The notes beneath the pieces were generated by a model. The model saw nothing but the letters and a program-made list of their open reading frames with translations. It was not told the origin of the DNA and searched no databases. Below, piece by piece: positions 11,550 to 24,469 of a stretch of 64,000 bases of DNA. The translations under genes were made by a program, and so were the position numbers. The DNA lies in contig CM073322.1 in the NCBI GenBank assembly GCA_037043015.1, positions 4,041,601 through 4,105,600 on the forward strand. Reading direction: 5' to 3'. Position 1 is the first letter of the stretch. Each line of letters starts with the position of its first letter. The stretch is from Bryum argenteum. Taxonomy: Eukaryota; Streptophyta; Bryopsida; Bryales; Bryaceae.

Positions 11550-13410
11550 TTTTGGTGCTATATTAACACAGATCACAATTAATGTAGTATAATATGTTGT
11601 TGTTGATTAAATTTTCTTTCGGATACTTTGGAATGCCAATGAATCCTAATGTGTGATCGATAATCAAATTTTTGTTTGTCTAGTTCGGAAAATTAGTGAA
11701 TTGTGTAATAAGATTGATAATTATATACTCCTTTCTAATATTTGAGATGATAGCGACTTCTATTGTGTGATTGATTGTCAAATTTTCCTTCATACAGTTT
11801 CAAAAGATACTGATTTCTAGTGTGTAGTTGATGGTTATATTGTTCATTATATGATGTGAAATGACATTTGATAACTTATAAGATATGATTGAAAATAAGA
11901 TTTTTTTTTCTATAGTTTGGAGTGACAGAAAATTCTAATATGTTATTGATGATCACTCTTCCCTTTCTTAATTTCAAGATGATAGTGGATTCTAGTCTTC
12001 TAGTGTGTGATTGATAGTCAAAATTATCTTCGTCTCTCGTTCAAAATGAACTTAATGGTGTGAGATTGAAGATTATATCTTTCTCTGCGTAGTTTGGAAG
12101 GACATTGGCTTCTAGTTTGTGATTGATAGTCAAATTTTTCTTCACATAAGAGAATGATACTGAATTAAAGTGAAAGAAACAGTAAGATCTTCCTTTGCAA
12201 AACTTAGGATGACGATCACTTCTAGTGTAATTGATACTAAGATCTTCATTAGGATAATGGAAAAATTCCAATGTGATTGAAAGTCACATTTTTCTTTGTA
12301 TAGTTTGGAATGACAAAGAATTTGAGTGTGATTATTAGTAAGATTTTCCTCTGCACAGTTCAAAATGACTAGAAATTCCAAGATGATTGATTCTCAGATT
12401 TTTTTTATAGTTTGGGATAACAATGTACCATTATTAGTCAAATTCTAGAATGAGATTGTTAATCAGATTTCCCTCTACACACTTTATTATAACCCCTTTG
12501 TACACTTTAGTAGAACCCCTTATACACAAGTTTGGTATAACAATGCATTCTTCTATATGATTGAAGATTATCATATCTTCTTTTTATGGTTTGGAATGAC
12601 AATGTGTATTTCTTAATCCATATCTACTATGTGATGATAGTCAGGTTTTCTTTTGTACAATTTTCAAATAACATTGGATTGCATTGTGCGATTGATGGTT
12701 ATATCTTCCCCCATACAATTTAGATAAACGTAGCTTTTACCACATTTTGCTTTTTTTTTTTTTTTTTTTTTTCACCTAAAACTTTCAAAATATAGTGCCA
12801 AAAAGTATAAACCTTAGAATAATGAAAAAATTAATCACATGTAGTTCAGAAAGATTTTGGTTTTAATCAGTTGAAGTTTCGAAGTTTTGAAGATTTTTGT
12901 TTATTTGAACAATTAATTATTTACTACCAAAATCTAGTAGAGGCTACGGTCGAATGCAACTCTTAATCAATTCCTACTTTGTGATTGATAGTTAGATTCT
13001 CCTTTGTAAAGTTAAAAATGACATCAATTTCTAGTGTGTGATTGGTAGTTGTATTTTCCTATTTACAGTTTGGGATGATAGTTTGTGATAGTTAGTCAAA
13101 TACGAGTATGCGATTATTTGTCAAAGTCATGTATGTAATGGTTAGTGAAATAATCCTTTGTACGAATTGGAATCATAATGCATTCTAGTATTTGATTGAT
13201 AGTCTAATTTTCTTCGTACAAATGGTAATAAGAATGAATTGTAGTATGTGATTAACAAATTACATACTCCTTTGTATAGTTTTTTATGACAATGTATCCG
13301 ATCAAGCAAAGGATAGTGATTCTCCCTTTGTAAAGTTAACGTAATCAAGAATGCCAATGAATTCTAGTGTAGAATTGATGGTTAAATTTTCATTTGTACA
13401 CTTCCGAAAT
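11550..13410. repeat. Decayed tandem array with a period of about 55-57 bases
   Basis: About 30 imperfect units follow one another. A typical unit reads TTCTAGTGTGTGATTGATAG, then TCAAATTTTCCTT, then an A/G-rich TAGTTTGGAATGACAATG. Clear units begin near 11,640, 11,753, 11,811, 12,010, 12,118, 12,248, 12,302 and 13,020. Divergence between neighbours is high, so the array is old. Read on the minus strand, the unit gives a periodic pattern resembling CHSKLYKEK plus DYQSH, because the period is close to 57 (19 codons). No long frame survives. It could be a decayed minisatellite or the remnant of a repeat-encoding gene. Confidence 0.7.
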
Positions 13411-13790
13411 ACATTGAATCGACAAATTTACAACCAAGGTCATTGATCATCATTCCTTCAATCCTTGAAAGAATCAAAGAGTGATTTGTTGTGCCAACCA
13501 TGCATATCAATTTGTCTTAGTAGTTTCTAGCATTTCTTGAATCTTACTATTCTTATTAAGCTATGTGCTTACAATTCTGTCAGTATCTTCAAGAAACTTC
13601 ACCATGAAAAATCCAACCCAATTATGAGGAAGTTTTTTAAAATGTACATTTTTATCAACTTTGAGCAAGTTGAGGTAAATTCATTGAACTCCAACAACAA
13701 AATTCTAAAGTGGGTCATCTAAGTTGTACGTCATAGAGAGCTTTCCAATAAAGATGTATCTTCAAACATGCCTCCAAATTTCCAGCTGCT
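13411..13790. other. AT-rich intergenic DNA
   Basis: No gene or repeat recognised between the tandem array and the GC-richer flank of the DUF3754 gene. Confidence 0.5.
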
Positions 13791-14950
13791 AAACAAGGTT
13801 CACCTTGACTTACAAATCATGTCGGTGTTCAATAGTCCACTCACTAATAAACAAAGAAGTTGGAGAACCCAAACCATGGTAAGCCAAGCTATCATTGGTC
13901 GATACCTTTGCAAATCCTCGCTGGAGTCCATCCTGGCATCCCCGCTGGCAGGCACCCATACATCCCATTCTAGGCATGACCACGCCATAGCTGGGTCCTT
14001 TTCCTCATCCGGCGCTTGAATCTGACCCACAGCCCCGCCCACACCATTTGATTTTGCAAGTTCGCACCCGTTTGAATTCCGGAGTGGAGCTCTGGAATTT
14101 GCCGCTGTCTTACACTTTGACGCATACGCAGGTTTGAGATTCGTTTTCCGCCGGCCGATTTTGTTGGTTTTTCCACCCATTTTAGGTGTCTCATATACGT
14201 TTCTGAATACCGTATGATTGTGACATGAGGTGATCTGATTTGACGCGACTCTTCTCCTTTTAAAGATTCTGAGCACATCATTTGTTCAAAGTTCGAGACC
14301 CGTAGGTTTGAAGCAGTCATGGCCAGCATGACTTATTGTGCAATTCGTGATCAGTCGTTCATCAGTCGTTGTTTGATCGTTCTATTTTGGTTTCGCTTTC
14401 CCGCATGCAGCTCTAAAAAGCTGGCCCGGATATCCGAAATGTTCAAGAGATAGAGACTTTCCACTGTGCATTATGATGTCAGAATTCAAAGAATCGTTCA
14501 TTACAAAGGAGTGACTAGGATAACAGATTTTGGTATTTTTTTCGGCGCGTGAAAGGGATTCATTCACTTGTCTTGATTTGAACTTGCTTTATGCCCCATT
14601 CCCATGCTTAATTCTAGGTCTGACTGTGTTTGATCTTGTTCTCATTACTGGATTTTCTGTCTAGAAACTCTCAGAGCATGGCGAATGTAGTGCCATTGCT
14701 TCTCTATCAATCTTATTTGGATTGAGCATTTTTCTACAATGAGCATCAGTTTGAAACGGTGTTCATTCTGTTTTCGGATATTTGTCTGAAGCTGCTGGAA
14801 TCTGTTATATCTGATCAAACGCCTGTCGAAAGTATTGCTATACGGGCAGTTGCATATAGTATTACTTGTTTGTCGTTTGTTTGAATTATTGTGATTTGGA
14901 CATTCTGTGATATGAGTTTGCTTCTATTGCAGTCTAAGTTTTGAGGCAAG
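13791..14950 (+). promoter_or_regulatory. 5' flank and leader of the DUF3754 gene
   Basis: GC content rises from about 13.8 kb. A pyrimidine-rich stretch ending CTTCTATTGCAG (about 14,921-14,932) lies 18 bases before the ATG and looks like a 3' splice site, which suggests an intron in the 5' leader. Minus-strand frames across 13,800-14,330 look like shadows in this GC-rich flank. No clear TATA box was chosen. Confidence 0.4.
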
Positions 14951-17900
14951 ATGATGAAGACGCGGAAAGACATCTTGGAGATCGATCGGGAGAGTGTCAT
15001 CGTCATCGCCAAGTCAAAGCTCATAGATGGTTTGATCAACCTCCTAGGTGCGCTTTACCGAAGTCCTAATGTTCTTCTACAGACCCTAGGAGTTTTCTTT
15101 TTTCACATATTGGCAAGACTTGCAGCACTGGTGGGTAGCAAATGAAGGTCGTGAGTTCTAATTTATGTGCTGTACTGAAAGGTGCTCCCCGTCACTTTGA
15201 TGATGTTGTGACAGGGCCGGATGAGAGACCGGAGTTCAAAATATTGTGCAGACGAATTGAATCGACCATTCGTGCTTGGTACAACTTGGAGTTTGAGGAC
15301 TTGAATGTAAGAGAAGAGTCTGAATTCTATAAAAAATTGTCGACCTTGTATTATCGAGGTTTACACGTTCTCATAGTTCTCCTCGAGAACATTTTACTGT
15401 CAGAACATATTTCTGTTATACTTGTATGATGTTAGGTCATGGTATCTTACCAGCTCGGTAGATAAAGCTCTAACATTAGATACCTGTATCATGAGGTAGT
15501 AAATGTGGTGTTGCAAGAAACTCGAGTCTGATGTGTGTCCTTATCAATTGTTGGTTCTTTTGGTTCAGTTCATACGTAGTTCGACAATTAGATTCGAAAT
15601 ATGCTACTGTTTTTTGGCTTTCTAAGTGCAGAGTGTGTTTCTCAGTCAAGAAATTAACAGAATTTGCTGGATAAGTCCATTCCTGTCTGAAATCTCTGAG
15701 CTGATTATATAATATTTTTCGTTGTGCAGCAGCTGTATTCACTTTTTGATCCAGTTCATGGGCGACGCAAGTTGCAGCAGCTGGAACTCAGCCCTCCAAA
15801 AGTTGATAAGTTAGAGCAACGCTTCCTAAAGATCCTGTTCCAGGTGTGCTTGCTGTGACTGCAAGTGTCCCGTTTCATCCATATTTCTTCTGGTTCGAGG
15901 GGTTTTCTATGTGTTCATGAATTTCTCGCAGAGCACTCTAGCAGTTGCTGGAGCTGCTGGAGATTGTAATAGATCATCGTACACATGAGGGAGTATACGA
16001 AGCATGCTGGATTGACTACTACCTTGATTCGATTCTTAAGTAAGAAGGCTGGGCTTCATATTAAGTATCATTTAGAGATTGGTCTCATTCAAGTTGTCAA
16101 GAATATTGATGGGCTTGATTTACATGGTTACCAGGTTATGGAGAAGAGCAACTTCCAAATACTCAATGATGCTGAGGTAGAACTGGCACACGCAGGCCAG
16201 TATCTCGTCAACATGCCAATTGCGGTTGATAAAAACAAGGTGCTGCAACGCTACAATGATTTGGATGTTTGTTTTATCATCACTTTGAACACATGAACCT
16301 TCACTGCGGGACGTTTCTGTAAGCTTGGCCTGCTCAACCGTAGACTGTAGCGTTCGTCAGGTAGTAGCTTGCAGCAAGAAGACTATCATGAACAATGCAA
16401 ATGTCATCGAGTAAAATGTGTGTGGTGATGACCTGGAATTTGGCAGTTGGACAAGAAGTTGTTTTCCACCTATTTCAAGGAAAACAAAGTTGACGAAGTG
16501 CCTGCATACGCGGATCAGGTATTGAATTCTTGTCCTCCATTCAAACCTTAAACAGCTGGAACAAGTAGCAGTTTATGTTACTGGAGATAAATGCTTCATT
16601 TTACTCAGCTATGCTTATGAATTAGGTGTTATCTATTCTAGAAGTGCTTTGTTGGCAAACGATTTGGAAGCAATCAAAAAGATAAGATTAAGCGTCGTCA
16701 GGGGTTTTCTGGTCGAGGCAATACACCCCATAGTAGTAATTATAAGTTTCCCTGCAGCTTAACATACTCCATCCTTGTATATCCACAGTACGTTATTTTT
16801 CGACGGGGAATTGGAGTCGACAAAACCACGGATTATTTCATTATGCCCAAGCTGGATCTTATCATCGAACGCTCTTGGAATTGGTTACGCGGGAAGCTGG
16901 GGTAATACTCTTGCTTCCTCTGAAAGCCTTCATCTTTTATTGTTGTGACGCATTGATGATGACTTATCGTCTTTTGCCGCTCCTTCTCTGTACATGCATC
17001 AGATTGCATAATGTGAAGGCCCAGGAAGTTGTGCATGTGCACTCTTTGTCAAGAAAGAAATCACAAGTCGGGGAAGTATCGGAAGATGGTGCGACGAAAC
17101 AAGAGAACAGTTCAGAACCTGATGCTAACAACCTTCGATTTGAACGCATTCGAATCCAAAATATGGACATCAAGTGAGAGTAGTTCTGCCTATGTTCTTA
17201 CCGCACAAGTTGATAGATTCCATGTCATATGCAACCAGACATTGTGTATACATGGTTGATTACAAGCCTTTCAGGCACTATATCTCAAAATTAGTCCAGC
17301 GTACGTTGTTATGTGCGACCCTGGTCTCTCTACTATCGTGTAACCCCTCTTCAATTGTCTGCTTACGAGGGAGCAATTGTGAGAGGTTAGATTCAAGTAT
17401 TGCTCCTTATTACTCCAGATGTTTCGACGTTGATGCCTTTGTGCACATGCCACAGCTTGAACAATCTCTTCCAGCAGAATACAGTTCAGGAGCCTACGTT
17501 CGACCGTATGATTGTGGTTTACAGGTAACACTCGGATTCCTACCATGGACTGATAGAAGTACAGAAAGTATTTAAAGGAGCAAAGTACGGGCAGAAATTT
17601 CAGAAGCATAGCATGTTCTTATCTATATGCATCCATTATTTAGAACTTATGGTACAGTTGCATAATGTGTGAAAGCTGCACATTTATCACCAAATGCCAT
17701 ATTGCAGTCGCTCATTCTCCTTCTTAACATTGGGATAGTTCCTATTTCATGTCATTTTTATCCTTAACGAATTGAAAGTGTACATGTTTTCCATGAGCAG
17801 GGGTGCCTCCAAACCGCATCACATACTCGACCCCTTGGGAGACCGGTCCATTCACATCAGACATTTCCGGAACATTCCTTTGGCAGATATGGAGCTTGTT

Positions 17901-20169
17901 CTTGTAAGTAAATTGTACAATCACACTAACGAGGGTCATTCCTTGCAGTATTCTTGTACTTCATAGGTTTAAGGAGCCATTACACCAATTAGTGCATGGG
18001 AAGTTCTTTGCATATGTTTCTAAAGCTGGAGCTTCCAAAGCATGGTCGCTCAGATTGCCAAATCATTAGTTCTGTTACTTGTTGATATCCTCCTTCATTA
18101 GCCTCACCTTACGTGCTTTTCTGTGATTAGACTGGAAACCGAACACTACATGACACCCTAAACTTGAAGTGATTCTCTTATATATTATCTTTCCCGTGTG
18201 CAGCCCGAGAAGAAAAATCCAGGACTAACACCAATGGACTGGGTTAAATTATCTATATCAGCAATCCTAGGCCTGGTAAGTAACACAATTTATTGATGTA
18301 TGTACTGTCTCGATGCAAAAGATATCCTGATCATTGGTGTTGGCAATAGTTTCTTTACTAGCCCGTATTGTTGTTGCGCAGGTTGCTTTGATTGGATCAA
18401 CAGAATCTGGGAAGGGTGATGCAATGGTGCTCATTGCTGTCCTTGGTGGCATTATTGGTTATATTGCAAAGATATATTTCACGTATGTACTTTCCTTGCC
18501 TCAATTGTTTCGAATTTAGTTGGTGTCATAGTCGGCCATTGTCATGCATGGAAGAACCTGGCGTCCTCGAGACTCGACTAATATTTCTGCCTCTCTACTC
18601 TTAGGACGGATCATGACAGAAATTCTCACGGCACTTTCACGTGAAAGCGTCAGAGCGTGAAAGTGCCGTGAGAATGCTTTTGTTGTAAGTTCTTAGAACT
18701 AGAAGATATACACAGGGTTCCTGGTGGTGTAGCTTGCAAGTGTTCGATGGTTTTGAACGTAAAATCTCCTGTAGATTGATGTGTTATCTACGTTTCGCAG
18801 ATTCCAGGCCAATCTAGTCCTGTATCAGAATCTCATCACGAAAGCCTTGTACGACAAGCAACTCGATAGCGGAAGGGGAACTTTACTTCATCTCTGTGAC
18901 GATGTCATTCAACAAGAGGTTAGGATGCCACCTGTCTACTCCGCTGGCACTTTCTCGTGATTTCATTTATCTTAGAGAACCTTCACAGTAGTTTCACAAT
19001 TTTCTCCTCTTAATTAATTAACGTGTGGATGCTTGAAATCCATGTGCTGTATGGACGTCCTGGGAACAGCCATCTGGAAACCATATTATGGTCACCTTAA
19101 TTCGTGAGATTTTAGTATGCATCCTGAAACTTTCACCTACAGTAGTAGCGGCCTAGGCCTGCAACTTACATGAAAATTAACCACATTCGTCTTCATGTGC
19201 AGGTGAAAGAAGTTATCATGGCTTATTTTGTCCTCATGAGTCAAGGCAAAGCAACAGAGGAGGTGAGTTTGAAACCAGCAGGCCCTAGAGTGATGTGTTT
19301 GTCTGGAATTGTTACATGCGACTCCATTTTTCGTTGTTGAATTTGTTTTGAGCGCTTAGGTTCCCGAGTAGGATGTCGTAAAGTGTTGGATTTTCAGTCA
19401 TAATCTGGCGATATAGGAAAGTAACTGCAGTGAAAGACTACTTAGAAGTATCATATCTGAAGTATTTATATCAATACTGCCTGAGGTTGAACAGGAGCTA
19501 GACAGACGCTGCGAGGAGCTTATGGCCACTAAGTTTGGTGAGAAATGCGATTTTGATGTAGAAGATGCACTGGTGAAGCTGGAAAAGCTCGACATCATTT
19601 CAAGAGTAAGTTAGCACTTGAGCTTCACACCAACCTTGTCCGCTTCCTCTGCTCTCAACTTAAACCTTGAACTCTTGAACGGTCTGTCTTCACGTATGTT
19701 GTAGTTTGGCTATGCTCAACGTTTCTGATGTTCCTTGAGCCACGACACTGGTAATCGGAGTTCTCTAGGGTCCTTTCAGTAAACACCATAACCGCATCCA
19801 TTCTCCGAGGTGTAAGCCTTCAATATCAAATTATGCCCTCTGAGAAACCAATTATCTCTTCGAGATTGTGATTCATTGGGTCGGTTATTGGCACTGAAGA
19901 AGGTGTCACATTGTTAAAACTGGATGTTTTGTGCAACAAAAACTTCGGAAAATCGGAGTTCATCTCCTATGTAACTTGTTACTTTGTCAAGAAGTTCCAT
20001 ATAAGTTGTGCTCATGTATTAGCGCAAGAATGTTGCTAAGTGGTGGTCATTGTTACCGAATGTTCAGGATGAGAATGGAAAGTACTCTCATCAACCTTTG
20101 AAGAAGGCCAACGCTGCCATCGGAGAAACCACTGACGAGCTTGTTGAAAGAAGAAGTCATAGGAACTGA
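14951..20169 (+). CDS. DUF3754 family membrane protein (At3g19340-like)
   Basis: Model of 499 aa in 15 exons: 14951-15047, 15215-15306, 15730-15843, 16135-16239, 16447-16518, 16789-16901, 17003-17173, 17456-17524, 17801-17903, 18204-18275, 18382-18482, 18801-18918, 19203-19262, 19495-19605, 20068-20169. All junctions are GT-AG and phases agree. Family landmarks run in order: [90 protein letters not shown], and [19 protein letters not shown]. Two hydrophobic segments (about residues 325-343 and 352-368, the second containing [12 protein letters not shown]) suggest a two-pass membrane anchor. Length is close to the roughly 490 aa that I recall for the Arabidopsis protein. The 'aminopeptidase' label sometimes attached to this family is not supported by any motif that I see. 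Biochemical function is unknown. Confidence 0.92.
18622..18675. repeat. Perfect 20-base hairpin inside intron 11 of the DUF3754 gene
   Basis: The arm ATTCTCACGGCACTTTCACG (18622-18641) is followed by a 14-base loop and its exact reverse complement (18656-18675). The repeat is GC-rich against an AT-rich intron. It is too short for a typical MITE; it could be a foldback relic or a structured intronic RNA. Confidence 0.8.
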
Positions 20170-22256
20170 GAGTTGTGAACGCAGCGAGTGACGATGTAAG
20201 CTGCAGGCTTGTGCAACTTGAACTACAGCAAACCTGTGATGAGCAATATGTTGCCCTTGAAAGTTGTGCGGTACGCATAATGCGTAGTGTTTGTTGCTAC
20301 ATGAGTGCATAATTTAGTTATCTTCAGTTCTCGTTACCATCATCATTGTCCTTCGTAGATTTCAATAAAATTAAGTCTTGTTTCTCTGTACCGAATGCCC
20401 CCACTTTATATTTTCTTCATGGAGTTGTCAATATATTGTGAGCTGGGTTAGAAGCAGCTGCTTGCCCAGTGTAAGGGCCTATTGCAGAAGCCAGTCGTTC
20501 ATTTGTTGGTTCCCGACCACATCGCCTACATGAAATTGAAGAAGTCACGAAAGAGAAAGTTTGCGACTGATCATTCTGTGATTTGAATATTGATGAATCC
20601 TCAACCATCCTTGGAGTGAACTATGGTACAGTAAACAGAATCAATCAACGTGCACGGTTGTTCTCGCAATTCGAACATGTTAAATAATTCTGAAACTCGA
20701 ATGGTCAATCCACTACAGCTAAGTCATTTTCGGTGAAGATGTGCAAGCCGATCTGTGTGTACAATATCAATACAATTGGCGGTCAATGTAAGCGTTCTGC
20801 GCGTCGACATTTCAGATAATTTCTCTCTACACTAATTCTCAGGCAGTTTTGAAAGGGAATTTCATGATGGAAGCTGGATTTGCTTGTTTACTTGGTGGGC
20901 AGTATCTACAGGTCGCTTCGTTCAGATGCCAGTGACACCTCTGATCACTTTCACTTATCCAGTGGAGATCCATGATAAGGTCTTCGATGAGTTCTTTACA
21001 GAGTATTATGGTTTTGGATGCCGATTGCGTCGGCTTTCCCTCTATCTATCTTGACTGACGCGTTTCACTTCTGGACACAGTTTCTTGAGATGCAGTTCGG
21101 AGGTTTGGGGCTTATTTCGTCATTTCGTGGCTTCGTCGGGTTTATGATATTTCTCCTTTATGTTTACTTGAATAGTCTGGCACTTTGTAGTAGATTTCAG
21201 AGGCCAAGTGATAGATACCTAATGGATTTATGGATGGACGTAGTCTTGCAAACAATTTGTGTTACGCTAATAAGATCTTAAGTCATCCTTAACTTAATCT
21301 GTTCAAAAACTTCTCAATAGAATTCAAAATTTCAATTTCTGGAGCCCCACCCTCAAAACATTCGGCTGAAACAGTGATAAGTTGACCATGTACTGTAGGC
21401 GGTCTGGAGGGATCTATTAAACATTAAAGATTGGGACTATCGTACTGTCGTGACCTGCCATCTCTTTTGAGCCTTCTATGAACTATAAGATTATTGACTG
21501 CTAACGAGAATCATTACTAGAGTGCAGAAGGATGCGCATCGAAGCCCAATGGGAGAACGGCGCAGTTTGGGCACTCAAATGTACATGCAGAAATCCTTTT
21601 GAAGAATTGTTGGTGCCATCGATTTGCACTGAAAAGCACCATGAAATGGTATAATTACTCCCACTGTACTTGCTACCATTGGAATTATATCCAAGATCGA
21701 CGACATTTGGTGTTAGCGAAGTCTGTTATGTACGCTTGTGGTGGATATCGCAGGTGCTCTAAGACGTGGGCGTCATCAAGATGAAGTCAGACTGCTCTCT
21801 GGACTGTCTTTCATCGTCGTGAGGAAGACAGGATGTGGCTACCCTAGAGAGAGTGGAAACCATTAACCAAGTTTCTAAGTTGAAAAATTGGCCCATCACC
21901 ACATATAGATATCCTCTTCTGCTCGAAAAATCTCGATTGCTCATGAGCGGGATTGTTTCAGATTCCTTTAGCAAGTGGATGATCTATGGGCCGTATTACC
22001 ATGGCTATCACAAGATCATTCCTCTTCTGGTGCTCGTGGTCACATCCATCACATCATATTTGGTGCAAGCGATGAACGTATTGATCAGCGACGATGGTTT
22101 CATCGTCCCATCGAACCATATTCTCAATGCCTCCGACTATCACCTACTCATGCAGGCTGATTGCAATTTTGAACTTCAATCTAAGGTCGAGAGATAACGG
22201 AGATGGGGCAGGGATCGATGAAGCTGAGAGAGAGCTGCAGCGACGATTAGGAAGCA
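20170..22256. other. Intergenic region between the DUF3754 gene and the kinase relic
   Basis: The first few hundred bases are probably 3' UTR. A 120-codon plus-strand frame at 21835-22197 includes a hydrophobic run (IIPLLVLVVTSITSYLV). It lies directly before the kinase relic and could be a decayed remnant of its upstream part, but I recognise no domain. Nothing else was identified. Confidence 0.45.
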
Positions 22257-23339
22257 ATGATCGGAATTAAGTGCCAAACATTGACATCGTCGACAATTAA
22301 ACAAGCAACTAGGAATTTCGAAACGAAGATTGGCCATGGCGGCTTCGGTGACGTGTTTTATGGCAAGTTGGTGGACGGCCAAGAGATTGCAGTGAAGGTT
22401 TTGTCAAATAAATCTCACCAGACCAAGCAGGAGTTTGATAACGAGGTTGTTGTCGTGTCCTGAATGCGAATCGAACTGATCCTCTGATAATTAATACCTC
22501 ACTTCGGACATAATACATAAATTTTTCACTCCATGCTACAGCCAACTAATTATTCAAGCTTAGGAGTCTTGACCATGTAGATTTCTTTGCCTCTGGCCAT
22601 TTTTTCAGACACGGGTTTTTTTGTATAATAACCAGCCTTCTCAATTGCTACCCTGGGGGTTGTGTAAACTAACTATTGCACAAAAAATGCTCACCGGCGA
22701 TAATCTACCGTGACATTAAAAGCAACAACATCCTCCTCACCACGAACAATGTTGCAAAAGTAGCTGATTGCGGGCTATCAAAAGTGCGAGCCTCAGACCA
22801 GGAATCTGCCAGTCATGTGCCAACACTTGTAAGGGGAACTCCAGCTACCTTGACCCAGAGTGCGTTCATCTTCCACCACTAAGACCTAAATCTGCCAATT
22901 CCATTGTCGTCAATTCCAAGTAAGAGCTCTGATGCCCAACGATCCATGTCTCTTACATGCAGATACCATGAGTCCGGATTGCTCACAGAGTGCATGCATT
23001 TGGCATCGTAGTGATGGAAATTCTCACTGGGGAACATCAGTACTGTCTTTTAGAGAAGGTGAGATAAAAAGCTCACAGTTTCGTCCTGTTAAATAAGATA
23101 CTTCCAGATAAACTATATTACATTAAGGTTATGTGAGTTCCGAATTGCATCAGGTTCTAAAAGCGTGGAGCTTGAAGCGGCTCGATGATATAGCGGACCC
23201 ACATTTGCGAGGCGATTATGACACAGAGGAGTTTCAAAAGCTTGCTCAGCTCGCACTTACTTGTGCATGTAAAAAGGGCACCGACAGACCCTCCATGGCC
23301 GTGATTGTACATCAGCTTGAAGAAATCTGCCACAAGTGA
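22257..23339 (+). pseudogene. Receptor-like protein kinase relic
   Basis: Four pieces line up in kinase order. 22257-22463 is the N-lobe with the glycine loop GHGGFGDVF and the Lys-bearing EIAVKVLS. 22676-22862 is the catalytic loop [11 protein letters not shown] and the metal-binding segment, reading ADCGLS where DFG is expected. 22985-23059 is HAFGIVVMEILTG. 23158-23339 is the C-lobe end DIADPHLRGDY to GTDRPSM. The wording resembles plant malectin/LRR receptor kinases. It is broken: the N-lobe runs into a stop, subdomains IV-VI are absent, the HRD motif reads YRD, and the frame shifts within GTP-YLDPE (one base short at about 22,850) and again before HAFG. Introns with good GT-AG ends remain, so it decayed from a genomic copy rather than a retrocopy. 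Confidence 0.85.
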
Positions 23340-23773
23340 GTCTTCTTGCATCGATGGTGAACGCTCCCTTTCCTCTCAATTGTACTGGCGAAGATCGTAT
23401 CTGCCTCTCGTGTACAGTAGCAAAGATCCTCTTAACACCTTGTGTGATTATAGCTACTCTCATGTGTACGATCATAGCGGCAGGTTATCTGGATTTGTAT
23501 GGGTTGATTATAGTAAAATCTCCTTCAAAGGAGGTTACCTCGTTCCTATTGAAGAAACGTGCTTGGGGAGTTCTGTAGTGATGTTTATATAGTAATTGAA
23601 GTAGGACCTTGGGGCTCATGATAACCTGAAATGATGCCCCTGCTTCGTATGGTTCTTTTCATGAGCATGCGGAATGCTGTCTCTATTTCGGGTCAACGAC
23701 ATCTGGAAACGTCAGATGCATTAATGCTTTGTCCAGAATCCTGGATACTGTACCATTACGGATACAGTACTTA

Positions 23774-24170
23774 GAGCATGCCCAGCCCTCTACGGCAGGC
23801 CGGCCCGCAAGGCCGCGAAAAAATGCGAAAGGCGCCGCTTGTCCGGGGTTACGAAGCCCAGCCCAACACGGAGGGCAGGGCCCGCTCACTAATCACCCAC
23901 CAATCACACCATCTCACATTCTACTTTTCATAGCTTTCTTTAGAAATCATTTCTTGCCAATGAAATTTCTGCCACGTGGCTCTCACTCATTAGTTAAAGG
24001 GGACACTAAAACTTGAGTGGAGGCACGGGATAACTTGGAGTTTTGGTGGGCTAGAATTTAGGGTACTGCAACCCTCTTGACCGGGTTACCGGGTTAGTGT
24101 GTGGGTTGGGGCCCCTGACACTTCATATCCGGCTCCATGCTCCGGCCTGCAGTGCGGGCTGGGCATGCTC
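23774..24170. mobile_element. PIF/Harbinger-like (Tourist) MITE
   Basis: Termini GAGCATGCCCAGCCC and the reverse complement GGGCTGGGCATGCTC flank a 397-base GC-rich, non-coding body. Both outer flanks are TTA (23771-23773 and 24171-24173), the 3-base TWA duplication of PIF/Harbinger. The sub-terminal parts also pair (GGCAGGCCGG against CCGGCCTGC). Confidence 0.8.
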
Positions 24171-24469
24171 TTACGTGCGGATGTTTTTGCACTTTAGAAT
24201 TGAAAACTGGCCTGAAGAATGTTGATGTTCACAACCTTGAAAATTCTCATTTTGAAGGACAACCATGCTTTTTGTGTTTTGATAATCGTCAAAACAGCAA
24301 CTGTTACAAGTTCTTTGTCCTTCAAACTAAATCTTCGTGCCTGTGATCCTCTTGTGTCTTAATTATAGAACTAGAAATAATAAGTATTTTGGAACAAGAC
24401 TAACATATTACTGTACTCATTCTTACACAAATTTGCTTATTAGTATTCTCTACACTTTCAATTGCTTAA

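Noticed and set aside
13800-14329. Two overlapping minus-strand frames of 119 and 158 codons
   Set aside because: They overlap each other in different frames within the GC-rich 5' flank of the DUF3754 gene and have no recognisable features.
17275-17300. Possible 26-base exon in the DUF3754 gene
   Set aside because: Splice signals exist, but including it leads to an immediate stop in the next exon. Joining 17173 directly to 17456 keeps the frame and the family alignment.
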